Source: an uncultured Lachnospiraceae bacterium | GTDB lineage: Bacteria; Bacillota; Clostridia; Lachnospirales; Lachnospiraceae | Assembly (NCBI GenBank): GCA_910585545.1 | Contig: CAJUFN010000006.1 | Span: 1 to 64,000 of the forward strand | Direction: 5' to 3' | Length of the DNA: 64,000 nucleotides | Shown here: positions 33,194 to 42,354 of the stretch, one piece after another | Layout of the letters: every line of letters starts with the position of its first letter | Numbering within the stretch: position 1 is the first letter of the stretch | The notes under the pieces: generated by a model | The model's database searches: none | Told to the model about the DNA's origin: nothing | What the model saw: the letters and a program-made list of their open reading frames with translations, nothing else | Position numbers and translations under genes: made by a program

Positions 33194-36100
33194 TTAATTC
33201 TTTTTTCTTCGAATAGCTAAGAAAAGTGCTGCAATTCCCAAACCAATATACGCTCCACTTTGCGTATCATCTCCGGTTGCCACTGGTTTTGAACCTGACG
33301 GCTTCGTGTTCTCTGTAGAATTCTTGTCTGAATCTTTATCTGGGTCCTTATCAGGTTCTTTACCTGGCTCTTTTCCCGGATCCGCAGGTTTTTCTTTTAA
33401 GGCTTCTTTTGCCGCTTTTAGCTCTTCCTGAATTTGTTTCAGCTCTTGCGTAGTTTTATCGGAATCTTCAAGCGCCATCCTCGCTGCTTCCAAAGCATTC
33501 CAAAACCTGCTCCAGCTTTCTTCCGTGTAATTGCCGGATTCTATATTCTTGAATGCATCATAATCTTCCTGCAATGCTTCTCTTGCTGCAATCTTATCGT
33601 ACTCTTTGCGATTTCTGAAAATCCGTAAATTATCAAAATCCGTTTTTTCTTTGTAGGCCCACAGACCTACCTTTCCGGCATCATAAGTATCATAATCGTT
33701 TTCCAAGATCAATTCTCCATCCACATATACACTAATAGTTCCCTGCCATACTTCCGCCCTCAATGTATGCCAGCGATTTCTTGAGATTTCTCCTGTCTTA
33801 TACACGTTATTAACGATTCCACCAGAGGTACTTCTCTCACGAAGCTCAATTCCCCGGTTTGGCTGTTCGCTAATCTGACCAATATTTACGCTGTACCCGT
33901 CTTTTTCGCTTCCTTGCTCACGCAAATATAAACCGCTTCCGGAATACTGCTCTTTCTTTTCCGCCTGACGATAATTTACCTCGATGGCAAAATCTCCTTC
34001 CAACGCATCTCCAATCAATAATCCTCCGGATGTACCGATCTGACGCAAAATCTTGTTTCCGTCTTCCTCCTCAATCACCCAGTTTCCATTGAGCAATTCA
34101 AATTCTTCCGGAATTTCTCCGCCTTCAAAATCCTGGGCATAGATTTCCAGATTAAATTCTGGGCTCTCCACCACTCGAACAGTAACCGTATCACTGTGCA
34201 CAACACCTGCAAAATCAACGCTAATCGTAATTTCTGCACTTCCTTCTTTTAATCCTGACATTTCCCCGGTATCGGATACTGCGATTACTTCCGGCGCACT
34301 GCTTGTGTACGTGATTGACGCAAATGATTCATCCAGATAAGGAATCTCTTTATTTGGCTCAAAGTCCGTCTGAACGCTTTCACCGATTGCTATCTTTTCA
34401 GGAGCTTTCAACGCAATACTGGTAAAGTTCTCCGGCTGTACATTTGAATAATTCTCATTGGTAATCCTTACCATATTGTTTTCGAATACCCACATAGAAA
34501 GATAGGCAGATATCGCATGATAAGATACCCATTCTTCCCTGCTGGCATAACTATCCTTATCACCGCTTCGGTAATATTCGCCGGTCAGACTGCTTAAATC
34601 TCCATTGCTGCCCCTTTGCTGCATACGAAGCATTTCCGGCATACGCGCTGCTGCCCAGTCCTTCCCTTTCACTACACAATTTTCATCAAATCCCAATCCG
34701 TCTGCCATCACATCCAACAGGAAAAAATTAATCTGACGGTCGGTTCCCCAGTCTGTTCCCTGAGGGTACACTAACTCAAAAGTCGCATTCCCTTCCTTAT
34801 CTTTTACATAAATGTTCTGACCAGGTTTATCATAAATAGACAAATCAAAATTGACAAACGCTTCATATACGATATCTGTATTATGCAGGGCAGCTTTCGG
34901 AGTTGCTATATTTCCCAAAGCACAGCTCACGGATGAAACTACATTCTGATAAATAGTACTTAAATAATCCGGATGCATTCTGTCATGGTTGATTACCATG
35001 CCGTTTTCTTCCATATTATATCCGTTCATGGTTTTTCCAAGCTTGAAGCCATTCACAACTTCTTCACTGACACAATCGCTTGGAACGGCAAATGCTGAAA
35101 GCATAAGCTCCACACCCTTGCTTCTCCACGCCTTTACATTCTCATGCTCCGGCATCATACCTACCGCTAACATCAGCAAGTCTGCATTCCATGAATTCTC
35201 TTCACTTTTGGAATCCCCTTTGTAAATATCTTTCCCATTTCGGTCTTTATAATAAGGAACCTGATATCCGATAAAACGGTTTGCCTCATATTCTACCATC
35301 GCTCTTACATTTTCTTGGTCCCGCGCATCCAGTTCATCCCAGAGCATCCAGCCTGCCTGTCCTGCATCCGCAGCCCAGAAAGCACTCTGCCATTCCTTTC
35401 CCCAGCCATTCGCTGTATTGGCCTTATGGCTTTTCGCCAGAGATTTTGTCAGTTTCACTGCCATTTCCATAGCCTCTTCTCTGGAAACCTTGGCAATGTC
35501 CTCATTATAGATATTTAGTTTCAAAGACGCCGCCAATGTTCTTGCCTGATGAGAAAGCGGGCGAATCGTATGCTCCTGTGTTCCACCCAAGTCCAGATAC
35601 TCTTTTGCATCCTGACTATCAAAATTCTTCTTTTCATTCCACCATTTATTTACAATGTATTTATCGATATACTGGATCAAAAGCTGCAAATCCTCCGAAA
35701 GTTTTCCCTCTACCAAATTGGTATTGAAATTCTCCCACTGAATTCTTTTCACCTGATTACCAGCCAAAATCACTGAAATCTGTGCCTCTAAGCTTGTTTC
35801 GTTATCAAAATTAAAACGAATCTTGTAGTTTTGTCCTGCTTTTAACTTTCCTGTCATTGCCTCAGTAAAACTAACCTTTACAGATTCTTTTTCACCGCTT
35901 TCCAGACTGTAATCTACACCTTCTTTTAATTTCTGTTCCCCCATATAAATATCCGACAGCTGATTTCCATTCATATTCAGCGTAAACTCTGCCTTTGCGC
36001 TCTTTCCTTCCACAAGTGTAACTGTCTGCTTGTCAATCGTTACTGGTTCTGACGGTTTTTCCGGCAATTTCAATACAATGTCATCAAACTGTACTGTATC

Positions 36101-36715
36101 TTTATATGCCCATAAACCTACTTTTCCCTCATCAAATCCAGTCAGCTCCTGTTCAAGCTGTAACTCTCCATCCAGATAAAGACTTGCTTTTTTTCCTTCC
36201 ATCAAGATTCGAAGCGTATGCCACTGTCCTGCTCCATCCAGACTCACCCGCTTATCCTTCACCGGATCCATAGTCTGCCCAACTCTTTTGCGAATAATGA
36301 GCTTTGCTTCTTTACTGTTATTTTCCTCATAAACAGTTGTATATCCTAGCTTTCCATCTACTGCCTGTTCACGAAAATGCAGTCCAAGACCTCCCGTCCC
36401 CTCGTGTTTTAACACACGAAATCTTGCCTGAAAATCCAAATCTCCACCGAATGCATTCCCAATAAATACATTCGGGTAGTTCCCGGAAAGTTGAATCACT
36501 CTGTTTCCGTCTGTTTCTACCATCTTTGCATCTCCAAGCATCAACTGAAAACTTTCCGGAAGCGCTGCCCCTTGTGCATCTTCAAAATCCCAAGTCTGCA
36601 CATAGTCAAACGACTGCTTTGCATTTTCTGTAGCCAACGTAAAAAGGCTGTTTCCTAAAAGAAGCTGCGCCGCCAGAACGACACCAAGTATCTTTCTTAC
36701 TCTTTTCCCTTTCAT
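33194..36715 (-). CDS. Large secreted surface protein with unassigned central domain
   Basis: The 1173-residue protein starts with a signal peptide (KILGVVLAAQLLLGNSLFTLA). A LamG/CBM66-like sandwich (about 37-218, ending GKVGLWAYKDTVQFDDI) is followed by an X2-like Ig module (about 222-317), a helical 420-residue domain (about 335-755), a Big_2 Ig module (about 795-850), a second LamG/CBM66-like domain (about 856-1033), a FIVAR-like helix pair (about 1040-1107), a Pro/Lys/Asp linker and a VATGD-TM-RRKK anchor, a degenerate sortase signal. The central domain (ENSWNADLLMLAVG, NHDRMHPDYLSTIYQN) looks like an alpha/alpha toroid, so a polysaccharide lyase or glycosidase is possible. ATG 36715 has AAAGGA upstream. 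Confidence 0.75.
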   Translation of the reverse strand: MKGKRVRKILGVVLAAQLLLGNSLFTLATENAKQSFDYVQTWDFEDAQGAALPESFQLMLGDAKMVETDGNRVIQLSGNYPNVFIGNAFGGDLDFQARFRVLKHEGTGGLGLHFREQAVDGKLGYTTVYEENNSKEAKLIIRKRVGQTMDPVKDKRVSLDGAGQWHTLRILMEGKKASLYLDGELQLEQELTGFDEGKVGLWAYKDTVQFDDIVLKLPEKPSEPVTIDKQTVTLVEGKSAKAEFTLNMNGNQLSDIYMGEQKLKEGVDYSLESGEKESVKVSFTEAMTGKLKAGQNYKIRFNFDNETSLEAQISVILAGNQVKRIQWENFNTNLVEGKLSEDLQLLIQYIDKYIVNKWWNEKKNFDSQDAKEYLDLGGTQEHTIRPLSHQARTLAASLKLNIYNEDIAKVSREEAMEMAVKLTKSLAKSHKANTANGWGKEWQSAFWAADAGQAGWMLWDELDARDQENVRAMVEYEANRFIGYQVPYYKDRNGKDIYKGDSKSEENSWNADLLMLAVGMMPEHENVKAWRSKGVELMLSAFAVPSDCVSEEVVNGFKLGKTMNGYNMEENGMVINHDRMHPDYLSTIYQNVVSSVSCALGNIATPKAALHNTDIVYEAFVNFDLSIYDKPGQNIYVKDKEGNATFELVYPQGTDWGTDRQINFFLLDVMADGLGFDENCVVKGKDWAAARMPEMLRMQQRGSNGDLSSLTGEYYRSGDKDSYASREEWVSYHAISAYLSMWVFENNMVRITNENYSNVQPENFTSIALKAPEKIAIGESVQTDFEPNKEIPYLDESFASITYTSSAPEVIAVSDTGEMSGLKEGSAEITISVDFAGVVHSDTVTVRVVESPEFNLEIYAQDFEGGEIPEEFELLNGNWVIEEEDGNKILRQIGTSGGLLIGDALEGDFAIEVNYRQAEKKEQYSGSGLYLREQGSEKDGYSVNIGQISEQPNRGIELRERSTSGGIVNNVYKTGEISRNRWHTLRAEVWQGTISVYVDGELILENDYDTYDAGKVGLWAYKEKTDFDNLRIFRNRKEYDKIAAREALQEDYDAFKNIESGNYTEESWSRFWNALEAARMALEDSDKTTQELKQIQEELKAAKEALKEKPADPGKEPGKEPDKDPDKDSDKNSTENTKPSGSKPVATGDDTQSGAYIGLGIAALFLAIRRKKN

Positions 36716-36854
36716 TTCCTGAGCTTCCTTTCTTTTTTTCTTCATAATAAACTTATTTTCATGGAAACTCTATAGAAATTCCTTTTGGTTTTCTTAAAAT
36801 TCTTACATTTTTACCAAAATCCCATGCAGTGTTTGAAAAGGGACATTTATGTAT

Positions 36855-36884
36855 TTGCAATACGCTTATTGGATAGTATATTAT
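36855..36884 (+). promoter_or_regulatory. Promoter of yitT
   Basis: TTGCAA (36855-36860), 18 bp, TATTAT (36879-36884). The rest of the 232-bp gap to the divergent surface protein gene shows no further clear signal. Confidence 0.5.
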
Positions 36885-36947
36885 AGACATCAGTGAATGA
36901 AAAGATGAGCCAATGAATACTTACAAAAGGAAAGAGAGGATATCCCT

Positions 36948-37820
36948 ATGACAAACACACTCTTCAAACCGAAGAATCTCTTTATGATTCTCCTTGGCAA
37001 TTGTATCTTAGCTCTTGCAATCGTTATGTTTATTCTTCCAAATAACTTAATGAGCGGCGGTACTACCGGCCTCGCACTCATTGCAGAGCATTATTTCCAT
37101 ATACCGATGTCGCCATTTTTATTTACTTTTAACACGCTTACCTTCCTTGCCGGATTATTTTTTCTCGGCAAAACCTTTGCACTTACTACTTTGATCAGTA
37201 CCTTTTTCTATCCGGTTATCTTTAGTATCCTTCAAAAGATTCCGGTGCTGAAAACCTTTACGGATGACAAACTGCTTGCCTCTATTTTTGCGGGACTTTT
37301 GATTGGATTCTCCATTGGGCTTGTCATTCGTTCTGGTGCTTCTACGGGTGGAATGGATATCCCACCGTTGATTTTAAAGAAAATGCTCGGACTGCCGGTA
37401 TCTGTTATGCTATATGTATTTGATTTTCTGATTTTGCTCGGACAAGTATTGTTCGCCGACAAAGAACTTGTGCTATATGGTATTCTCTGCGTCCTGATTT
37501 CTTCTATCGTCATTGATAAACTTCTTGTCATTGGAACAACACAGACACAGGTAAAAATTATCAGCAAAAAATTTCCGGAGATCAACGAAGCGATCATCCA
37601 AAGACTGGACCGTGGTTCTACCTTGATCCATGCCCAGACCGGTTATTTAAAAGAAGAACAAGATATGATTCTTACGGTTATCTCCAACCGGGAATTAAAC
37701 CAACTCAATCAGATTGTGACTACGATCGATCCAAATGCATTTATGATCATCAATCGAATCAATGAGGTGAAAGGGAAAGGATTTACACTCCCGAAAAAAT
37801 CCCAAGAATACAAACGCTGA
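36948..37820 (+). CDS. YitT family membrane protein
   Basis: The 290-residue protein has five or six membrane segments (DUF161-like, about 1-200, with NNLMSGGTTGLALI and GLVIRSGASTGGMDIPPLIL) and a soluble C-terminal DUF2179 domain (about 205-285, TQVKIISKKFPEINEAI and DRGSTLIHAQTGY). Transport function is suspected but not established. AGAGAGGATATCCCT precedes the ATG. It converges with fabT and shares a terminator. Confidence 0.88.
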   Translation: MTNTLFKPKNLFMILLGNCILALAIVMFILPNNLMSGGTTGLALIAEHYFHIPMSPFLFTFNTLTFLAGLFFLGKTFALTTLISTFFYPVIFSILQKIPVLKTFTDDKLLASIFAGLLIGFSIGLVIRSGASTGGMDIPPLILKKMLGLPVSVMLYVFDFLILLGQVLFADKELVLYGILCVLISSIVIDKLLVIGTTQTQVKIISKKFPEINEAIIQRLDRGSTLIHAQTGYLKEEQDMILTVISNRELNQLNQIVTTIDPNAFMIINRINEVKGKGFTLPKKSQEYKR

Positions 37821-37854
37821 AAATGGCTGGACGAACTGCTCGCCCAGCCATTTT
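37820..37854. terminator. Bidirectional terminator between yitT and fabT
   Basis: AAAATGGCTGG and CCAGCCATTTT form an 11-bp stem that touches both stop codons; it closes the fab operon from the other side. Confidence 0.9.
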
Positions 37855-38311
37855 ATACTTGTCCGGATTCTTCCTTCTCATAATTGCGGAAAAACTCTGA
37901 TAACCCTTTTAAAGTTTTCACCAAAACCGGAATCTCTTCTTCTTTAAGATTTTGAATTACCGCTTCCGTCATCTTGTGATGATATTCCTGATGATGGAAA
38001 AATGCTCTTTTTCCTTTTTCGGTAAGGCGAACATTCACCACTCTGCGGTCCTGTTCGCTCCGTTCTCTGATCACATATTTTTTATTCACAAGGCTGTTCA
38101 TCGCCGTCGTCAGAGAACCAACTGTAATATCAAGCTTCTTTGCAACAGATGACATATTGTCGCCTTCACCGATACCAACCGCCTCGATTACATGCATATC
38201 ATTGTTGCTGATGTCCTTAAACTCTTCTGTAATGATCGCCTCTTCTTCTCGTTTTAAAATCTCATTAAAAAGATTTACAAGAATATCATTAATTACTTCA
38301 TATGTCTGCAA
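37853..38311 (-). CDS. fabT: MarR-family fatty acid biosynthesis regulator FabT
   Basis: The 152-residue winged-helix protein has the MarR core: MSSVAKKLDITVGSLTTAMN as recognition region and the wing YVIRERSEQDRRVVNVRLTE. Position at the end of the fab/acc operon and the TTTGA-N3-TCAAA palindrome at the operon promoter identify it as FabT, the repressor that responds to acyl-ACP in streptococci. The start is TTG at 38311 with GGGAG 9 bp upstream; no in-frame ATG would leave a full domain. A weak TTGATT/TATACT pair in the 71-bp gap after accDA may give it a private promoter. Confidence 0.88.
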   Translation of the reverse strand: MQTYEVINDILVNLFNEILKREEEAIITEEFKDISNNDMHVIEAVGIGEGDNMSSVAKKLDITVGSLTTAMNSLVNKKYVIRERSEQDRRVVNVRLTEKGKRAFFHHQEYHHKMTEAVIQNLKEEEIPVLVKTLKGLSEFFRNYEKEESGQV

Positions 38312-38382
38312 AATCCGTCTCTCCCTTTTTGTTCACTCTCCCTATAGTATAACCCCTTTTAACAATAAGAATCAATACGTCA

Positions 38383-40083
38383 TTACATATTACGGAAACG
38401 TTCATAACGATGATTTTTCAAAGCTTCCACATCCATCTTCTCATAATGGTCCAGAAAATCATCTATACTGCATTCGATTTTTCTTACAACCTCTTTTAAA
38501 TTGTAAACCGTAAGATGACTTGGCTCCGGGATGATTTTTTCGATGATGCCAAGTTCCTTCAAATCCTTCGAGGTCAGCTTCATCACTCCTGCTGCTTCTT
38601 CGGCCCGCTTGCTGTCTTTCCATAAGATAGACGCAAATCCTTCCGGCGAAAGGATCGAATAAATAGAATTCTCTAACATCCACACCTCATCAGCAACCGC
38701 CATAGCAAGCGCTCCGCCGCTTCCGCCCTCGCCGATCACAATCGAAAGAATCGGCACGTTCAGATCCGAAAGCTCGAAAAGATTCCTTGCAATCGCTTCC
38801 CCCTGCCCTCTCTCTTCTGCCTCTAATCCACAAAACGCTCCCGGAGTGTCTACAAGACAAATCACCGGACGGCCAAATTTCTCCGCCTGCTTCATAAGAC
38901 GCAGCGCTTTTCGGTACCCTTCCGGAGACGGCATACCAAAATTACGTTCAATATTCTCTTTTGTATCCTTACCCTTTGCCTGCACGATCACAGTCACCGG
39001 ACGGCCATGGAATCTTGCTACGCCTCCGATAATCGCCTTATCATCTTTAAAATAGCGGTCACCATGAAGTTCAATAAAGTCCGTAAAAAGTATATTCAGA
39101 TAGTCGCTTCCCACAGGCCGGTCCTTCATTCTGGAAATCTGTACACGATCCCAGGCGCTCGCAATCTCATTTTTGATTTCAGCCTCTTCCGTTCTTTTTC
39201 CTTTGCATGGAACACGCTCCCCAGCTTCATGCAGTTTCAAAATATCCGAAAGCACCTCTTTCATCTTCTCGCGCTCCACGATTTCATCAATAAATCCATG
39301 CTCCAACAAAAATTCTGAGCGTTGGAAACCTTTTGGCAGTTTCTGACCAATGGTCTGCTCGATGACACGCGGTCCGGCAAACCCAATCAGCGCATTTGGT
39401 TCTGCTAAGATAATATCTCCTAGCATGGCAAAGCTTGCCGTCACTCCTCCTGTTGTAGGATCCGTCAATACGGAAATATAGAACTGACCTGCCTTACTGT
39501 GGCGTTTTAAAGCTGCACTTGTCTTCGCCATCTGCATCAAAGATACGATTCCTTCCTGCATTCTCGCACCGCCTGAGCAGGCAAACAAAATAACCGGAAA
39601 CTGCAAATCTGTGGCACGTTCCACCGCTCTTGCAATCTTCTCACCGACTACCTTTCCCATGCTTGCCATCATAAAACGTCCGTCACAGACACCGATTACC
39701 GCCTCACTTCCATGAATAGAAGCCTTTCCAATAATAATCGCCTCGTCGAGATTCGTTTTTTCACGCAACGTTTTTAATTTTTCTTCATATCCTTTGTATT
39801 TTAACGGATTGTCTGAACTAAGTCCCTGTTCCCATTCCTCAAAGCTTCCATCATCCGCAATCATCTCAATTCTCCGATAAGCATGCATACGAAAATAACT
39901 ATGACATTTCGGGCAAATGTAATATCCATTTTTTACATCTTCCGCAATGATTGCTGCCTTACAGACATTGCACTTTTTAAGAAGACCTTTCGGAACTTCC
40001 GGTTTTGACTGCATTTCCCTTACATTCCTGGAATCTTTTATCGAAACATATGTAGTTTTTTTGAACATTTCCTTTAAATTCAT
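38383..40083 (-). CDS. accDA: Fused acetyl-CoA carboxylase carboxyltransferase beta-alpha
   Basis: The 566-residue protein joins AccD and AccA in one chain. The N-terminal zinc ribbon is CNVC and CPKC (about 38-60), followed by the beta crotonase domain with ACSGGARMQEG. The alpha half begins near 290 and includes YLNILFTDFIELHGDRYFKD-type sequence, GVARFHGRPVTVI, VDTPGAFCGLEAEERGQ and GEGGSGGALAM. It transfers the carboxyl group from biotin to acetyl-CoA. ATG 40083 has AAGGGA at 9 bp, two bases after the accC stop. The fusion replaces the two separate genes of Bacillus. Confidence 0.95.
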   Translation of the reverse strand: MNLKEMFKKTTYVSIKDSRNVREMQSKPEVPKGLLKKCNVCKAAIIAEDVKNGYYICPKCHSYFRMHAYRRIEMIADDGSFEEWEQGLSSDNPLKYKGYEEKLKTLREKTNLDEAIIIGKASIHGSEAVIGVCDGRFMMASMGKVVGEKIARAVERATDLQFPVILFACSGGARMQEGIVSLMQMAKTSAALKRHSKAGQFYISVLTDPTTGGVTASFAMLGDIILAEPNALIGFAGPRVIEQTIGQKLPKGFQRSEFLLEHGFIDEIVEREKMKEVLSDILKLHEAGERVPCKGKRTEEAEIKNEIASAWDRVQISRMKDRPVGSDYLNILFTDFIELHGDRYFKDDKAIIGGVARFHGRPVTVIVQAKGKDTKENIERNFGMPSPEGYRKALRLMKQAEKFGRPVICLVDTPGAFCGLEAEERGQGEAIARNLFELSDLNVPILSIVIGEGGSGGALAMAVADEVWMLENSIYSILSPEGFASILWKDSKRAEEAAGVMKLTSKDLKELGIIEKIIPEPSHLTVYNLKEVVRKIECSIDDFLDHYEKMDVEALKNHRYERFRNM

Positions 40084-40085
40084 AA

Positions 40086-41432
40086 TCAATTCCCTTCTTG
40101 CAGCCGCTCGATAAACTCAATATCAAACTCTCCTGCACGGTAATCTCTATTCTCCATCAGCTCATACAGATAATCAATATTGGTCTCAACCCCTTCAATG
40201 ATCACTTCTCCAAGGGCGCTGTGCATCTTTGCCACTGCTTCCTCCCTTGTATCTGCATGCACGATCAGCTTCGCGATCATCGAATCGTAATGCGGCGGAA
40301 TCGTATACCCACTGTAAATAGCAGTGTCAATACGCACACCCTGCCCTCCCGGAAGATACAAATCCGTAATTGTTCCGGGTGACGGCCGAAAATTCTTCTT
40401 CGGATTCTCTGCATTGATTCTGCATTCAATCGCATGTCCGGTAAGCGAAATCTCTTCCTGCGTCATGGACAATGGCAAACCGGATGCAATCCGAATCTGC
40501 TCCTTTATCAGATCAATCCCTGTCACCCATTCCGTTACCGGATGTTCCACCTGGATTCTCGTATTCATTTCCATAAAATAAAACTGCTCGTTTTTCTCAA
40601 GCAAAAATTCGATGGTTCCGGCACTCGTATAATTTGCTGCTTTTGCCGCCTTGACTGCTGCCTCGCCCATTTCCTTTCGAAGCTTCTCTGAAATTGCAAC
40701 GGATGGTGATTCCTCGATCATTTTCTGATGATTCCTCTGAATCGAACAATCACGCTCCCCAAGATGTACTATATTGCCATAGGTATCCGCCAGAATCTGA
40801 AACTCAATATGACGCGGATGCTCCACGAAGTGTTCGATATACATCGTATCATCTGCAAAAGCCAGCTTTGCTTCCTTTTGTGCCATTTGAAAACTATTTT
40901 CAAATTCTTCTTCGCTATATGCCACGCGCATTCCTTTTCCGCCGCCGCCAAGAGCTGCTTTTACGATAACCGGATACCCGATTTCCTTCGCAATCTTTGC
41001 TCCCGTCTTGGCATCCAAGATTGCTTCCGTACTTCCGGGAATCACAGGAACGCCTGCTTCTATCATCGTATTTCTTGCCTGTGCCTTATGCCCCATTCTT
41101 CTCATGACTTCCGCACTCGGACCAATAAACGTAATGTTACATTTATCACAAAGCTCTGCAAATCTTGCGTTCTCCGAAAGAAATCCAAATCCCGGATGAA
41201 TGGCGTCTGCACCGGAGATGATCGTTGCACTGATGATATTCTCCATACTAAGATAACTCTCCAGCGCAGCTGCCGGCCCGATACACACTGCCTCATCTGC
41301 AAGCTGTGTATGAAGCGCTTCTTTATCGGCTTCGGAATATACCGCAACGGTCTCAATTCCCATCTCACGGCACGCCCTGATGATACGTACTGCAATCTCT
41401 CCCCGATTTGCAATTAACACTCTTTTTATCAT
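40086..41432 (-). CDS. accC: Acetyl-CoA carboxylase biotin carboxylase subunit
   Basis: The 448-residue ATP-grasp enzyme carboxylates biotin on AccB. It opens with MIKRVLIANRGEIAVRIIRA and shows the glycine-rich KAALGGGGKGMRV loop, ERDCSIQRNHQK, EFLLEKNEQFYFMEMNTRIQ-type metal/ATP site (core MEMNTRIQVEHPVTE) and the C-terminal lid. ATG 41432 is chosen with AGGTGG 5 bp upstream; a GTG three codons earlier overlaps that signal. It follows fabZ directly. Confidence 0.97.
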   Translation of the reverse strand: MIKRVLIANRGEIAVRIIRACREMGIETVAVYSEADKEALHTQLADEAVCIGPAAALESYLSMENIISATIISGADAIHPGFGFLSENARFAELCDKCNITFIGPSAEVMRRMGHKAQARNTMIEAGVPVIPGSTEAILDAKTGAKIAKEIGYPVIVKAALGGGGKGMRVAYSEEEFENSFQMAQKEAKLAFADDTMYIEHFVEHPRHIEFQILADTYGNIVHLGERDCSIQRNHQKMIEESPSVAISEKLRKEMGEAAVKAAKAANYTSAGTIEFLLEKNEQFYFMEMNTRIQVEHPVTEWVTGIDLIKEQIRIASGLPLSMTQEEISLTGHAIECRINAENPKKNFRPSPGTITDLYLPGGQGVRIDTAIYSGYTIPPHYDSMIAKLIVHADTREEAVAKMHSALGEVIIEGVETNIDYLYELMENRDYRAGEFDIEFIERLQEGN

Positions 41433-41441
41433 ATTTTCCAC

Positions 41442-41870
41442 CTAACCAATCATAAATGTCAGTTCTGCTGTCACAACTTTTTTGCCATCCACGCTGGCAA
41501 CTGCTTCGCCAACACCAACCGGTCCTTTTTGCCTGATAATCTTGGTCTCCAGTCTTACTTTATCACCCGGCACGATTTTTCCCTTAAATTTACATTTTTG
41601 AATCCCGCCAAAATAAGCAATCTTGCCTTTATTCTCTTCCATACTAAGAATCGCTACCGCACCAACCTGTGCCAGGGCTTCTACCGTCAGTACTCCTGGC
41701 ATGACTGGTTCCTTTGGAAAATGACCTTTGAAAAAATCTTCCCTGAAGGTCACACATTTGTATCCTACCGCATACTGTCCCGGCTCAAAATCTTCAATGT
41801 AATCTACCAAGAGAAACGGATGTCTATGTGGGATAATTTCTTTGATTTGATTGATATCTAAATGCCTCAT
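41442..41870 (-). CDS. fabZ: 3-hydroxyacyl-ACP dehydratase FabZ
   Basis: The 142-residue hot-dog-fold enzyme dehydrates 3-hydroxyacyl-ACP. It carries IIPHRHPFLLVD and the catalytic His in GHFPKEPVMPGVL and Glu in TVEALAQ. No fabM or fabN isomerase is seen in the operon, so the route to unsaturated acids is not explained here. GAGGAAGAGTG precedes the ATG. Confidence 0.96.
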   Translation of the reverse strand: MRHLDINQIKEIIPHRHPFLLVDYIEDFEPGQYAVGYKCVTFREDFFKGHFPKEPVMPGVLTVEALAQVGAVAILSMEENKGKIAYFGGIQKCKFKGKIVPGDKVRLETKIIRQKGPVGVGEAVASVDGKKVVTAELTFMIG

Positions 41871-41899
41871 TCTACTTCACTCTTCCTCATCCAAACTTC

Positions 41900-42340
41900 C
41901 TATTTAACGCGAAACAATGGCTGTCCGTACTCCACTGCATCACCGTTTTCTGCAAGCACTTCAACGATCACGCCGTCATACTCACTCTCAATTTCATTCA
42001 TCAGCTTCATCGCTTCCACGATTGCCAGTACCTGCCCCTTTTTCACCTTGTCGCCTACCTGTACAAAGTTCTCTGCGCCTTCCGCTGCAGCCGTATAAAA
42101 AGTTCCTACAAGCGGAGATGCCACTACATTTCCGCCCTCGATCACGCTCTCTTCCTCCACAACTTCTTCTTTTTCACTTTTTTTCGGAACAATGAATTCC
42201 ACTGCCGGAGCACCTTCTGCCTGTACGTCCGCCACGCCTTTGCCCATCTTGATCGAAATTCCTTTTTCTTCGTATTTAAATTCATTCAGCGCTGATTTGG
42301 AAACGGCGTCAATCAGCTGTAATAACTGTTCAAATTCCAT
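41900..42340 (-). CDS. accB: Biotin carboxyl carrier protein
   Basis: The 146-residue carrier has an N-terminal helical region (1-60), an acidic/Val-rich linker and a C-terminal biotinyl domain (72-146) with the biotin-accepting lysine in VEAMKLMNE. It shuttles carboxybiotin between AccC and the AccDA transferase. TCAGG precedes the ATG. It lies 14 bp after fabF. Confidence 0.97.
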   Translation of the reverse strand: MEFEQLLQLIDAVSKSALNEFKYEEKGISIKMGKGVADVQAEGAPAVEFIVPKKSEKEEVVEEESVIEGGNVVASPLVGTFYTAAAEGAENFVQVGDKVKKGQVLAIVEAMKLMNEIESEYDGVIVEVLAENGDAVEYGQPLFRVK

Positions 42341-42354
42341 CCTGATTCCCTCTT

